Assembly: GCA_003645435.1 (NCBI GenBank)
Contig: QNFD01000156.1
Location: 1 to 6,600 of the forward strand
DNA: 6,600 nucleotides
Origin: Gammaproteobacteria bacterium
GTDB lineage: Bacteria; Pseudomonadota; Gammaproteobacteria; GCA-001735895
Direction: 5' to 3'
Shown: in pieces, positions 1-6,328 of the stretch
Layout of the letters: every line of letters starts with the position of its first letter
Position numbering within the stretch: position 1 is the stretch's first letter
Notes under the pieces: generated by a model
Database searches by the model: none
Seen by the model: the letters and a program-made list of their open reading frames with translations, nothing else
What the model was told of the DNA's origin: nothing
Made by a program: the position numbers and the translations under genes

Positions 1-1017
1 ATCCAGGCACCGATGGCAGGATCGACGAATTCGGAGTTGGTCGGCGCGGTCTCGAATGCCGGCGGACTCGGTTCTCATGGTTGTGCGAGGATGACGGCTA
101 CCGAACTGATCGATACTGCAAAAGACACCCGGGCAATTACGGACAAGCCTTTTAATCTCAATTTCTTTGCCCATGCGGAACCGGCCAATACACCCGAAGA
201 AGACGCCAATGTTCTGTCGCTATTAGCTGGCAGTTATCTCGATAGAGGTATTGGCGAGCTGCCTGAAAATCATAAGACCATGTACGACCCCTTCGATGAA
301 AAAATCCTGGCAGCGCTATTGGAGATCAGGCCCGGGGTAGTCAGTTTTCATTTTGGCCTGCCGACATCCGATATGTTAGGAGCTTTACGCGATGCCGGCT
401 GCATTATCCTTTGCTCGGCGACAACGGTGGCCGAAGCCAAACTGCTGGCCGATAGCGGTGTCGATGCTGTCATTGCCCAGGGCTGGGAAGCGGGCGGCCA
501 CCGCGGTACATTCCACACTTCTTTCGAAGATTTCGGTATCGGCACCATGGCGCTGGTGCCGCAAATTGTCGATACGATTGATATACCGGTGATAGCGGCG
601 GGTGGCATCGCCGACGCCAGGGGTATTGCCGCGGCATTCAAACTCGGTGCGAGTGGTGTCCAACTGGGTTCTGCTTTCCTGTCCTGCCCCGAGGCATCTA
701 TCAGCGATGCGCATCGAAGCGCAATTCGAAACGCACGGGATGACGACACTCGCTTAACGCGGGCCTTCTCGGGCCGTCCGGCGCGGGCGCGGAACAATCC
801 CTACATGGAAAAAATGACCGAACACCGCACCCGCTTTCCAGATTTTCCAATGATGTACAAGTTCAGCCGTCCATTAATGGAATCGAGTGCCGCAAACAAC
901 GACAATGAATTCAGTTTTCTACTCTACGGCCAGGCGACGGCACTTAACTGCGAGTTACCCGCATTTGAACTGCTGGAGAAACTCGCGCAGGAAGCCCAGG
1001 ATTTACTATCTCCCTGA
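1..1017 (+). CDS. Nitronate monooxygenase (class I-type, FMN-dependent), 5'-truncated by the window edge
   Basis: FMN enzyme of the 2-nitropropane dioxygenase/NMO family. These cytosolic TIM-barrel proteins oxidise alkyl nitronates to a carbonyl compound plus nitrite. The frame is open to base 1 and the codons before the ATG at 13 read IQAP. With the following MAG they form the family's IQAPMAG motif, which normally lies some residues inside the protein, so the ATG at 13 is internal and the true start is upstream. Other signatures are AVSNAGGLGS, SFHFGLP, GWEAGGHRG (bases 481-507; its His, codon 499-501, matches the catalytic His of the family) and the phosphate-binding region IAAGGIADARG...GVQLGSAFL. 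338 codons are visible, near full family length. The next gene follows after 126 bp on the same strand. The physiological substrate cannot be read from sequence; some relatives are NADH:quinone reductases or enoyl reductases. Family assignment is firm, exact activity less so. Confidence 0.88.
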   Translation: MQAPMAGSTNSELVGAVSNAGGLGSHGCARMTATELIDTAKDTRAITDKPFNLNFFAHAEPANTPEEDANVLSLLAGSYLDRGIGELPENHKTMYDPFDEKILAALLEIRPGVVSFHFGLPTSDMLGALRDAGCIILCSATTVAEAKLLADSGVDAVIAQGWEAGGHRGTFHTSFEDFGIGTMALVPQIVDTIDIPVIAAGGIADARGIAAAFKLGASGVQLGSAFLSCPEASISDAHRSAIRNARDDDTRLTRAFSGRPARARNNPYMEKMTEHRTRFPDFPMMYKFSRPLMESSAANNDNEFSFLLYGQATALNCELPAFELLEKLAQEAQDLLSP

Positions 1018-1143
1018 TCACTCAAGCCTGCTCAAAATGAAAACTGGCTTTAAGCGCTGCCAATTGATCCCTGCCGAAAATGAAGTACGTTGCCCGCCCG
1101 GCGATCATTTGCGTCCGCGCATTCCGTTAAAGAGATCACCATC

Positions 1144-2343
1144 TTGAAAAAATCCTGGGATGTCATAGTTCTCGGCGCCGGCGCCGCGGGACTCATGTGT
1201 GCTTTAACTGCCGCTGCGCGCGGGCACAGTGTGCAGGTTCTGGAAAAATCCAACAAGGTCGGTAAAAAAATTCTGATGTCGGGTGGCGGGCGTTGCAATT
1301 TTACCAATTTACACATCGAACCCGAATGCTTTCTCTCGCAAAACCCGCACTTTTGCAAATCGGCACTGAGTCGATACACGCAATGGGATTTTATCGAGCT
1401 GGTCAAACAACACGCGATCCCCTGGCACGAAAAAACACTGGGACAGCTGTTTTGTGATGACTCCTCGAAAGACATTCTCGATATGCTGCTCTGCGAATGC
1501 GAAGCAGCCAGTGTCGAAATTAAAACCCTGGCGGAAATTACTTCCATTAGCAAAGCCCAAAACTTTCAACTCACTGGAACCATCGGTAACTCGGCGGTAA
1601 CGCTTGAATGCGAATCCCTGGTCGTCGCCTGCGGAGGTTTGTCTATTCCCAAACTGGGCGGTTCCGACTACGGTTACAAACTGGCGGAACAGTTTGGCCA
1701 CCAAATTCTGCCTCCCAGGGCGGGTCTGGTACCTTTTACCTTTACCGACAGCTTTAAATTGCTATGCGATAAACTATCCGGGGTTTCGCTTGCCGCCTCA
1801 GTGCGCGTTGATAGCCAGAGCTTCGACGAAAATATCCTGTTCTCGCACCGCGGATTATCGGGCCCGGCTGTATTACAGATATCGAGTTACTGGCGAGCGG
1901 GTAAAACCGTTGAAATCAATATTCTGCCAACGCACGATGCCGTCGAATTACTGCTCACAGCGAAACTCAATCAACCCAGGCTACTGTTACGAAACATACT
2001 CGCACGACATCTGCCGCGAAAACTGGTACTGGAACTGGAACAGCTCTGGTGGCCGCATCTCACAGACAAGCCGATTGCTGAAATTGGCGATGCGCAACTC
2101 CATAATATTGCCGGACAACTCAATTCCTGGAAACTGAAGCCAGCCGGTACGGAAGGCTACCGAACTGCCGAAGTGACGCTGGGTGGAGTGGACACGAATG
2201 AACTCTCATCCACAAACATGATGAGTAAAAAAGTAGACAAGCTCTATTTCATCGGTGAAGTGGTCGATGTCACCGGTCACCTTGGCGGGTTTAATTTTCA
2301 GTGGGCCTGGTCATCGGCTTATGCCGCTGGTAGTAATATTTAA
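1144..2343 (+). CDS. NAD(P)/FAD-dependent oxidoreductase, HI0933/YhiN (BaiN-like) family
   Basis: Soluble flavoprotein of the HI0933 family, often labelled YhiN, BaiN-like or 'aminoacetone oxidase family'. The Rossmann FAD-binding fold starts at once: DVIVLGAGAAGL, with GAGAAG at residues 11-16. It is followed by the family hallmark SGGGRCNFTN (residues 46-55), a second nucleotide-binding stretch (VVACGGLSIPKLGGSDYGY), and the C-terminal GEVVDVTGHLGGFNFQWAWSS. I chose the TTG at 1144 (399 residues) because it puts the Rossmann strand at residue 6, as in relatives, and has a purine-rich AAAGAG 9 bp upstream. A TTG at 1090 would add 18 residues unlike the family. No in-frame ATG precedes the Rossmann strand. 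The bacterial role is poorly known; BaiN of Clostridium scindens was tied to bile-acid reduction, and I see no reason to transfer that here. It may be co-transcribed with the upstream nitronate monooxygenase. A T-run at 2354-2359 after the stop lacks a stem, so no terminator is called. Confidence 0.88.
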   Translation: MKKSWDVIVLGAGAAGLMCALTAAARGHSVQVLEKSNKVGKKILMSGGGRCNFTNLHIEPECFLSQNPHFCKSALSRYTQWDFIELVKQHAIPWHEKTLGQLFCDDSSKDILDMLLCECEAASVEIKTLAEITSISKAQNFQLTGTIGNSAVTLECESLVVACGGLSIPKLGGSDYGYKLAEQFGHQILPPRAGLVPFTFTDSFKLLCDKLSGVSLAASVRVDSQSFDENILFSHRGLSGPAVLQISSYWRAGKTVEINILPTHDAVELLLTAKLNQPRLLLRNILARHLPRKLVLELEQLWWPHLTDKPIAEIGDAQLHNIAGQLNSWKLKPAGTEGYRTAEVTLGGVDTNELSSTNMMSKKVDKLYFIGEVVDVTGHLGGFNFQWAWSSAYAAGSNI

Positions 2344-2411
2344 TCACCTGGTATTTTTTGGGAAGCCTTTAATAATTTTGATTTATTCAAGCGTCAACAT
2401 AAAATATATCC

Positions 2412-2425
2412 TTGACTTACATCAA
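2412..2425 (+). promoter_or_regulatory. FNR/Dnr-type operator upstream of the dnr-like gene
   Basis: TTGACTTACATCAA matches the FNR/Dnr consensus TTGAT-N4-ATCAA at 9 of 10 specified positions. With flanking bases the arms CTTGA and TCAAG (2411-2426) form a perfect inverted repeat around a 6-bp spacer. The centre (2418.5) lies about 58 bp before the ATG at 2477. If bound as a class II site at -41.5, transcription would start near 2460. The downstream protein has the E-SR recognition residues that read this half-site, so autoregulation, or control by an FNR/Anr homologue, is inferred. The first arm also resembles a sigma-70 -35 box (TTGACT), so repression by occlusion is an alternative. Confidence 0.75.
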
Positions 2426-2446
2426 GTGTGACTGGTTACATAGCAC

Positions 2447-2452
2447 TACAAG
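2447..2452 (+). promoter_or_regulatory. Candidate -10 element of the dnr promoter
   Basis: TACAAG matches TATAAT at 4 of 6 positions. It sits where a -10 hexamer is expected if the FNR/Dnr box at 2412-2425 is centred near -41.5, giving a start site near 2459-2460 and a short 5' leader of about 17 nt. The match is weak and rests mainly on spacing; TACATA at 2437-2442 is a poorer competitor. Confidence 0.35.
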
Positions 2453-2476
2453 AAAAATCAGGCACTAAGACTCACT

Positions 2477-3154
2477 ATGCATTCCCATGAAACACGCGAT
2501 ACGTTAAAGCAATACCATTTGTTTTCGAGGCTATCCGACGAACAACTGGATCGCGTATGCCATCATGCGCACATTATCTCACTGGAAGAAGGCAAGTCCC
2601 TGTTCTGCCAGGGCGATGAAGTCGTTTGCTTTTACCTGGTGTTGACCGGGAAAATAAAACTATTCCGGGTATCGCCGGATGGGAATGAAAAAATTGTCGA
2701 GTTCGTTGACCAGGGCGATTCCTTTGCCGAGGCCCTGATGTTTATGGATCGTCCGCATTACCCGGTTAATGCCACCGCACTCACCTCTTGCAAGATCATA
2801 GGTATCAACAGCCAGGATTTCAAAGCCATGCTAAGGGATTCGATTGATACCTGCTTCCTGTTAATGGGCAGTATGAGTATTCGCCTGCGCCGACTGATCC
2901 AGGAAATCGATACCTTGAGCCTTAGTACCGGCACCGTCCGCATCGTTACCTATTTATTGGAAAATTCCCCCGAGGGCACCGATACCTTTGATCTCGAAAT
3001 CGCGAAGAGCGTTATCGCCTCACGACTGTCGGTCAAGCCAGAAACATTTTCACGTATTTTGAAGCACCTACATGAATTAAAAATTCTCACCATCAACGGA
3101 CGAAACGTCACAATCCATGACCGCAATGCAATGAAGGGTATTAGTTCCAGCTAG
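2477..3154 (+). CDS. dnr: Crp/Fnr-family transcriptional regulator, Dnr type (NO-responsive denitrification regulator)
   Basis: 225-residue regulator, close in length to Pseudomonas Dnr (about 227). Residues about 10-130 form the cyclic-nucleotide-binding-like sensor barrel, with the Dnr-like stretch FAEALMFMDRP at 83-93. A dimerisation helix follows (about 131-150, RLRRLIQEIDTLSL), then a winged helix-turn-helix with SRLSVKPETFSRILKHL at 182-198. Glu189, Ser192 and Arg193 are the E-SR residues by which FNR-type proteins read TTGAT. Cysteines are at 28, 44, 51, 105 and 126, with no N-terminal FNR cluster, so it is not an Fe-S oxygen sensor. Dnr proteins sense NO through bound heme and activate nir, nor and nos operons; His14 before LF resembles the HHLF start of P. 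aeruginosa DNR. The FNR/Dnr box upstream suggests autoregulation. The ribosome binding site is weak. The gene converges on nirJ with overlapping stops. An NNR or other Dnr-clade name is possible; the family is certain. Confidence 0.88.
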   Translation: MHSHETRDTLKQYHLFSRLSDEQLDRVCHHAHIISLEEGKSLFCQGDEVVCFYLVLTGKIKLFRVSPDGNEKIVEFVDQGDSFAEALMFMDRPHYPVNATALTSCKIIGINSQDFKAMLRDSIDTCFLLMGSMSIRLRRLIQEIDTLSLSTGTVRIVTYLLENSPEGTDTFDLEIAKSVIASRLSVKPETFSRILKHLHELKILTINGRNVTIHDRNAMKGISSS

Positions 3155-3165
3155 GCCAGGGAACT
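3143..3165. other. Inverted repeat enclosing the overlapping stop codons of dnr and nirJ
   Basis: AGTTCC (3143-3148) and GGAACT (3160-3165) form a perfect 6-bp stem around an 11-base loop. The loop contains CTAG (3151-3154), in which TAG ends dnr on the plus strand and TAG ends nirJ on the minus strand. The inner GC-TAG-GC could extend the hairpin. A T-containing stretch (AATATTTT) follows a few bases later on the plus side only, and no T-run follows on the minus side. It could act as a weak bidirectional terminator or mRNA 3'-end hairpin, but it is not a canonical intrinsic terminator. Confidence 0.3.
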
Positions 3166-4374
3166 GCTGTCAATATTTTGATGACGACGATAAGGCGTTA
3201 GTTCGACTCTGTCCGGCATATCGACCACACCGATTTCTTCATCGCTTAGATAACAACCGGGATCTTCAGCCCATACGTTGCCGGTCAATTGCCAGGCGCG
3301 AGTTCGTGAATTACCACCGCAGATCGCGAGGTGTTTACACTCCGCACAGCGACCCTCGAGCGGACGCTTGGCAGATTTTAAACCAGCCATTAAAGCATTC
3401 GAGGTATCTTGCCATATCTCGGAAAATGGCCGTTGTTTAACGCTGCCAATGCTGTAATCCCACCACATGGTATCGGGATGCACTTCGCCGAGGTTATCAA
3501 TATTGGCGATATTAACGCCCGAGGCATTACCACCCCAGCGCAGCAACTGTTTGTGCAAGGCTTCAACATGCTCGGGTAAATGTCGACGTGCCCAGTGCAG
3601 CAGATAAACCCCGTCAGCATCATTGTTACCGGTTACAAACTCACGCTTTCGACCGGCCTCGACATCCTGCCAGCAAGTCCTGAACAATAAATCCATAGCC
3701 TCGCGTGTCATTTGATAATGCAGGTCGCTGGTACGATTGCGGTTGCCTCGACCGGCATAATTCAGATGTGACAGGTAAAACTTGTCGATAGCCTCGTCTT
3801 CCATTAACTGCAATAAATCTGGTAGTTCAGCGGCATTATCCTGGGTTAGGGTAAAACGCAGGCCGACCTTGAGACCCGCATCACGACACAGCCGGATACC
3901 GCGCATAGAGTCCTCGAAGGCGCCCTGTTTACGGCGGAAGCGATCGTGTATTTCAGACATGCCATCGAGGCTGACACCGACGTAGTCGTAACCAATACTG
4001 ATAATATCGTCGATATTGTCCTGCGTAATCAATGTGCCGTTACTCGACAAGCCGACATAAAAACCCATTTCCTTGGCACGCCTCGATATTTCAAAAATTT
4101 GCGGATGCAATAGCGGCTCGCCGCCCGACAAAATCAGCACCGGTACACCAAATCTCTTGAGGTCATCCATCACCGCAAAAATTTTCTGGGTATCCAGTTC
4201 GCCGGGAAAGTCCGTATCGGCTGAAGTCGCGTAACAGTGCTTGCAGGTCAGGTTGCAACGACGGATCAAGTTCCAGATAACAACAGGACCTGAGCCCTGT
4301 AGTACCGAGCTGGGCTTTGCTGTCACGCCAGCGGTGGAATTCAGTGCATTTAAATATCGACTTATACGAAACAT
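3151..4374 (-). CDS. nirJ: Radical SAM heme d1 biosynthesis protein NirJ
   Basis: Cytoplasmic radical SAM enzyme. NirJ acts on 12,18-didecarboxysiroheme, removing the propionate chains at C3 and C8 on the way to the d1 carbonyl groups. The radical SAM cluster motif CNLTCKHC supplies Cys40, Cys44 and Cys47, and SGGEP (83-87) is the SAM-binding GGE motif. The C-terminal SPASM-like region carries Cys343, Cys346, Cys352 and Cys374 (CAECKHLAICGG then DPGCYL), the expected ligands of an auxiliary Fe-S cluster. At 407 residues it is slightly longer than Pseudomonas NirJ, partly through the tail after DPGCYL. The ATG at 4374 lies 1 bp after the TGA of the preceding fused nirGH gene, which implies translational coupling. 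Its own stop overlaps that of the convergent dnr gene. AhbC/AhbD and PqqE-like proteins share the fold, but the position after nirF-D-L-G-H fixes the identity. Confidence 0.93.
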   Translation of the reverse strand: MFRISRYLNALNSTAGVTAKPSSVLQGSGPVVIWNLIRRCNLTCKHCYATSADTDFPGELDTQKIFAVMDDLKRFGVPVLILSGGEPLLHPQIFEISRRAKEMGFYVGLSSNGTLITQDNIDDIISIGYDYVGVSLDGMSEIHDRFRRKQGAFEDSMRGIRLCRDAGLKVGLRFTLTQDNAAELPDLLQLMEDEAIDKFYLSHLNYAGRGNRNRTSDLHYQMTREAMDLLFRTCWQDVEAGRKREFVTGNNDADGVYLLHWARRHLPEHVEALHKQLLRWGGNASGVNIANIDNLGEVHPDTMWWDYSIGSVKQRPFSEIWQDTSNALMAGLKSAKRPLEGRCAECKHLAICGGNSRTRAWQLTGNVWAEDPGCYLSDEEIGVVDMPDRVELTPYRRHQNIDSSSLA

Positions 4375-4375
4375 A

Positions 4376-5353
4376 TCAGGCTACCAGCCTCAACCCGGAT
4401 TTTTTCAAAATGGCTGAACTAAACAACACCTCGTGCGCGTTGCAGTCCTCTCCTAAAATATTGGCTATTTCCCCAATCTTGCGCGCTACCTCGTCACCAT
4501 TATGCCCATGTACCATCGCAAACAGGTTGTATCGCCACATCGGTAAATGACGTGGTCGTTGATAGCAATGGCTGACGAAATCGAGTTTTCCAATTTCTTC
4601 ACCCAGGGCATCAAGGCGACTTTCGGCCACATCCCAGACCGACATGCCGTTGCTTTTCAGTCCCAGTCGATAATGATTGGGTACTGCGCCTATGCGCCTG
4701 ATAACGCCGTTATCGATCATGCGTGACAATCGCCTTATTACAGTTGCTACATCGCTGCCGGCCTGTTGCGCCACATCAGCAAACGGTTCGCTCACTAACG
4801 GCAAACCGCCCTGCGTAGCCCGGACAATGCTGCGATCAAGGTCATCGAGGACAACGTCAATTGTCCTTGTTGGCATCTCAAAAGACCGGGTAGTCACTCC
4901 ACCCTGCGCATCCAGCAGCAACCACAGGCCCACGTAATACTCTTGCAGCTTTGGGAAGCTATAAACCGGTAAACCGGTACACGACTCAATTTTATCGATG
5001 GTTTGCTGTATCCCTTCGGGCCTTTCGGTTGCTATCACAAACCACATATTTAGTGCGTGTTCGCGCCGGTAATTATGCGCTATTTCGGGCAGCGAATTTA
5101 CCTGTTCTGCGACCCGATCGAAATCTTTCTCGGGAACGCGGAGGGCAGCCAGTGTCAATCCACCGCCCATGCGCACAGCATCATAGAGGGGTCCGAATCG
5201 GCTCAATACGCCGTCGGCCAGCAGGTCCTGGATCATCGATATCAGGTTAGTCTCATCGGTATCAAGCCCGGCCGCGATGCTGGCGAAAGGCTGCTCAAGC
5301 AGTGGGAAACCGCCCTGGAACTGATTGATAAACTGTCGGCTCAACTCATCCAT
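4376..5353 (-). CDS. nirGH: Fused siroheme decarboxylase subunits NirG-NirH (two AsnC/Lrp-like modules)
   Basis: 325 residues in two homologous halves, each an AsnC-type winged helix followed by a ferredoxin-like domain. The fold is an enzyme scaffold here, and such genes are often mislabelled Lrp/AsnC regulators. The N-half (about 1-147) is of the NirD/NirG type, with HNYRREHALNMWF at 93-105; His99 matches His101 of the neighbouring NirD. The C-half (about 169-325) is of the NirL/NirH type, with SHCYQRPRHLPMWRYNLF (261-278), MVHG (280-283) and AHEVLFSS (306-313). The two are joined by a roughly 20-residue linker containing Met160. In P. aeruginosa the order is nirF-D-L-G-H-J with separate genes, and the halves fit G plus H in order and length. 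With NirD and NirL it decarboxylates the C12 and C18 acetates of siroheme. The ATG at 5353 overlaps the end of nirL by 8 bp. NirDL fusions are known in other lineages; on sequence type alone the halves could be called D+L, so the G/H label rests on gene order. Confidence 0.85.
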   Translation of the reverse strand: MDELSRQFINQFQGGFPLLEQPFASIAAGLDTDETNLISMIQDLLADGVLSRFGPLYDAVRMGGGLTLAALRVPEKDFDRVAEQVNSLPEIAHNYRREHALNMWFVIATERPEGIQQTIDKIESCTGLPVYSFPKLQEYYVGLWLLLDAQGGVTTRSFEMPTRTIDVVLDDLDRSIVRATQGGLPLVSEPFADVAQQAGSDVATVIRRLSRMIDNGVIRRIGAVPNHYRLGLKSNGMSVWDVAESRLDALGEEIGKLDFVSHCYQRPRHLPMWRYNLFAMVHGHNGDEVARKIGEIANILGEDCNAHEVLFSSAILKKSGLRLVA

Positions 5354-5879
5354 TGATGATCATCTCGTCTTGCTTTAATGCCTGTTGCGACGGCGCGTAA
5401 ATTGCACCACGCTGCTTGAAACAGCGACCACTGAACAGGATCTCATGCGCAAACTGCTGCAAACCACATTGCTCGACGATGGATTTAACCTGGTCAATCA
5501 CACCATCTCGATCACGGCCGTGGACCATGCTAAACAGGTTGTAAGGCCAGTCGGGTAAACGCCGCGGGCGCTGGTAACAGAGCGTGACGAAGTTATATTG
5601 ACCGATGCAGACACCCACTTCAGCGACGCGTTCATCCGGGATATCCCAGACCACCATACCATTCGCCCGATAGCCGAGTTTGCGGTGGCGCACCACTACC
5701 CCAAATCGTTTTATATCATCGCGTTGCATAATGCGTTGAATGCCTTCGATCACTCTTGCCTCGGTGCTGCCGATCTGTTTTGCAATTGCCGCGTACGGGC
5801 GACTCACCAGGGGCAATCCCTGACTGGTGGCTTCGACCAGGCGTCTTTCAAATTCCGGGTCATGTACGCTCATGTCCAT
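5346..5879 (-). CDS. nirL: Siroheme decarboxylase subunit NirL (AsnC/Lrp-like)
   Basis: 177 residues, near the length of Pseudomonas NirL. An AsnC-like winged helix (about 7-60; QGLPLVSRPYAAIAKQIGS, IKRFG) is followed by a substrate-binding domain with the L/H-type signature CYQRPRRLPDWPYNLFSMVHG (in 101-121, His120) and AHEILFSGRCFKQRG (144-158). It is one of the NirDLGH proteins converting siroheme to 12,18-didecarboxysiroheme in the cytoplasm. The ATG at 5879 overlaps nirD by 10 bp and has a GGGG run 11 bp upstream. A second ATG at 5873 (Met3) would give the common 4-bp ATGA overlap, so the start is uncertain by two codons. Where the NirH half of the neighbour has SHCYQRP, this protein has TLCYQRP, with Leu100 in place of His. 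A tail of about 19 residues (159-177) follows the last conserved motif and is not matched in the NirH half. The L rather than H label rests on gene order. Confidence 0.87.
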   Translation of the reverse strand: MDMSVHDPEFERRLVEATSQGLPLVSRPYAAIAKQIGSTEARVIEGIQRIMQRDDIKRFGVVVRHRKLGYRANGMVVWDIPDERVAEVGVCIGQYNFVTLCYQRPRRLPDWPYNLFSMVHGRDRDGVIDQVKSIVEQCGLQQFAHEILFSGRCFKQRGAIYAPSQQALKQDEMIING

Positions 5880-6328
5880 TGTAATTTAAACCCCAGATCG
5901 ATGAAATAGTCTTGCAGCATCGGTAAATCCATCACCCTGTAGCCAGTACGCGCTTCAATTTCGGTTAACACCGCCTGCAAAGCGTCGCGATCCGCAGCGA
6001 TCACCACAAACCACAGGTTAAACCCGTGCTCACGTTCATAGTTGTGATTAACCTCGGCAAAACTGCTAACAATTTCTGCCACCGTCTCCAGTTCATCGCC
6101 GGGTACGGCGATTGCCGCCAGCGTGCTAACACCCAGTCGATTAGGCCGAAACACGGGGCCGACCCTGCTAATGACGCCTTCCACCTGCAGCCTGTGCAGG
6201 TTTTCCAGTACTGTCGTTTCATCCACACCCAGTTGTTCCGCCAGATCGGCATAGGGTGTCGGTGATAACGATAGCCCATGCTGGAAATCATTCAGCAAAT
6301 GCTGTTCGAGGTCCGTGTACTGTCTCAT
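5870..6328 (-). CDS. nirD: Siroheme decarboxylase subunit NirD (AsnC/Lrp-like)
   Basis: 152 residues, matching the usual NirD length of about 150. An N-terminal AsnC-like winged helix (about 5-58; TPYADLAEQLGVDETTVLEN, GVISRVGPVF) precedes a ferredoxin-like domain with the D/G-type signature NHNYEREHGFNLWFVV at 94-109. His101 in REHGFN is the conserved candidate active-site histidine of this subunit type. It pairs with an L-type partner to decarboxylate siroheme in heme d1 synthesis. The ATG at 6328 overlaps the stop of nirF in the tetranucleotide ATGA (6325-6328), and its own TGA overlaps the start of nirL, so it is translated in a coupled series. The protein closely resembles the N-half of the fused NirGH gene; calling it NirD rather than NirG rests on its place directly after nirF, as in Pseudomonas. 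Confidence 0.88.
   Translation of the reverse strand: MRQYTDLEQHLLNDFQHGLSLSPTPYADLAEQLGVDETTVLENLHRLQVEGVISRVGPVFRPNRLGVSTLAAIAVPGDELETVAEIVSSFAEVNHNYEREHGFNLWFVVIAADRDALQAVLTEIEARTGYRVMDLPMLQDYFIDLGFKLQWT

Noticed and set aside
348..797. Minus-strand open frame of 149 codons inside the nitronate monooxygenase gene
   Set aside because: It is antisense to strongly conserved NMO motifs, and its translation shows no recognisable domain.
1064..1091. Possible sigma-70 promoter (TTGATC, 16 bp, TACGTT) before the HI0933-family gene
   Set aside because: Matches are only 4/6 and 3/6; not strong enough to annotate, though it would produce a leader compatible with the TTG start at 1144.
1050..1553. 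Minus-strand open frame of 167 codons opposite the flavoprotein gene
   Set aside because: It is antisense to the Rossmann and SGGGRCN motifs; its cysteine-rich, low-sense translation looks like a shadow frame.
2378..2390. A second FNR-like dyad, TTGA-TTTAT-TCAA, upstream of the dnr box
   Set aside because: The arms are perfect but the spacer is 5 bp instead of the required 6, which puts the half-sites out of phase for an FNR/Dnr dimer. The region is AT-rich, so chance is likely.
5353..5366. Partial FNR-like box TTGAT-GATC-ATCTC
   Set aside because: One arm matches only 3 of 5, and the site overlaps the nirGH start codon inside the coding end of nirL, a poor place for an operator.
4505..5585. 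Short direct DNA similarities such as AAACAGGTTGTA at two places about 1 kb apart
   Set aside because: They fall in equivalent codons of the paralogous NirH half and NirL (NLF motif), so shared ancestry of the genes explains them, not a mobile repeat.
4376..6328. Reading the AsnC/Lrp-like proteins as amino-acid-responsive transcription regulators
   Set aside because: The REHxxNxWF and CYQRPR...YNLF...HG signatures and the position between nirF and nirJ identify them as siroheme decarboxylase subunits.
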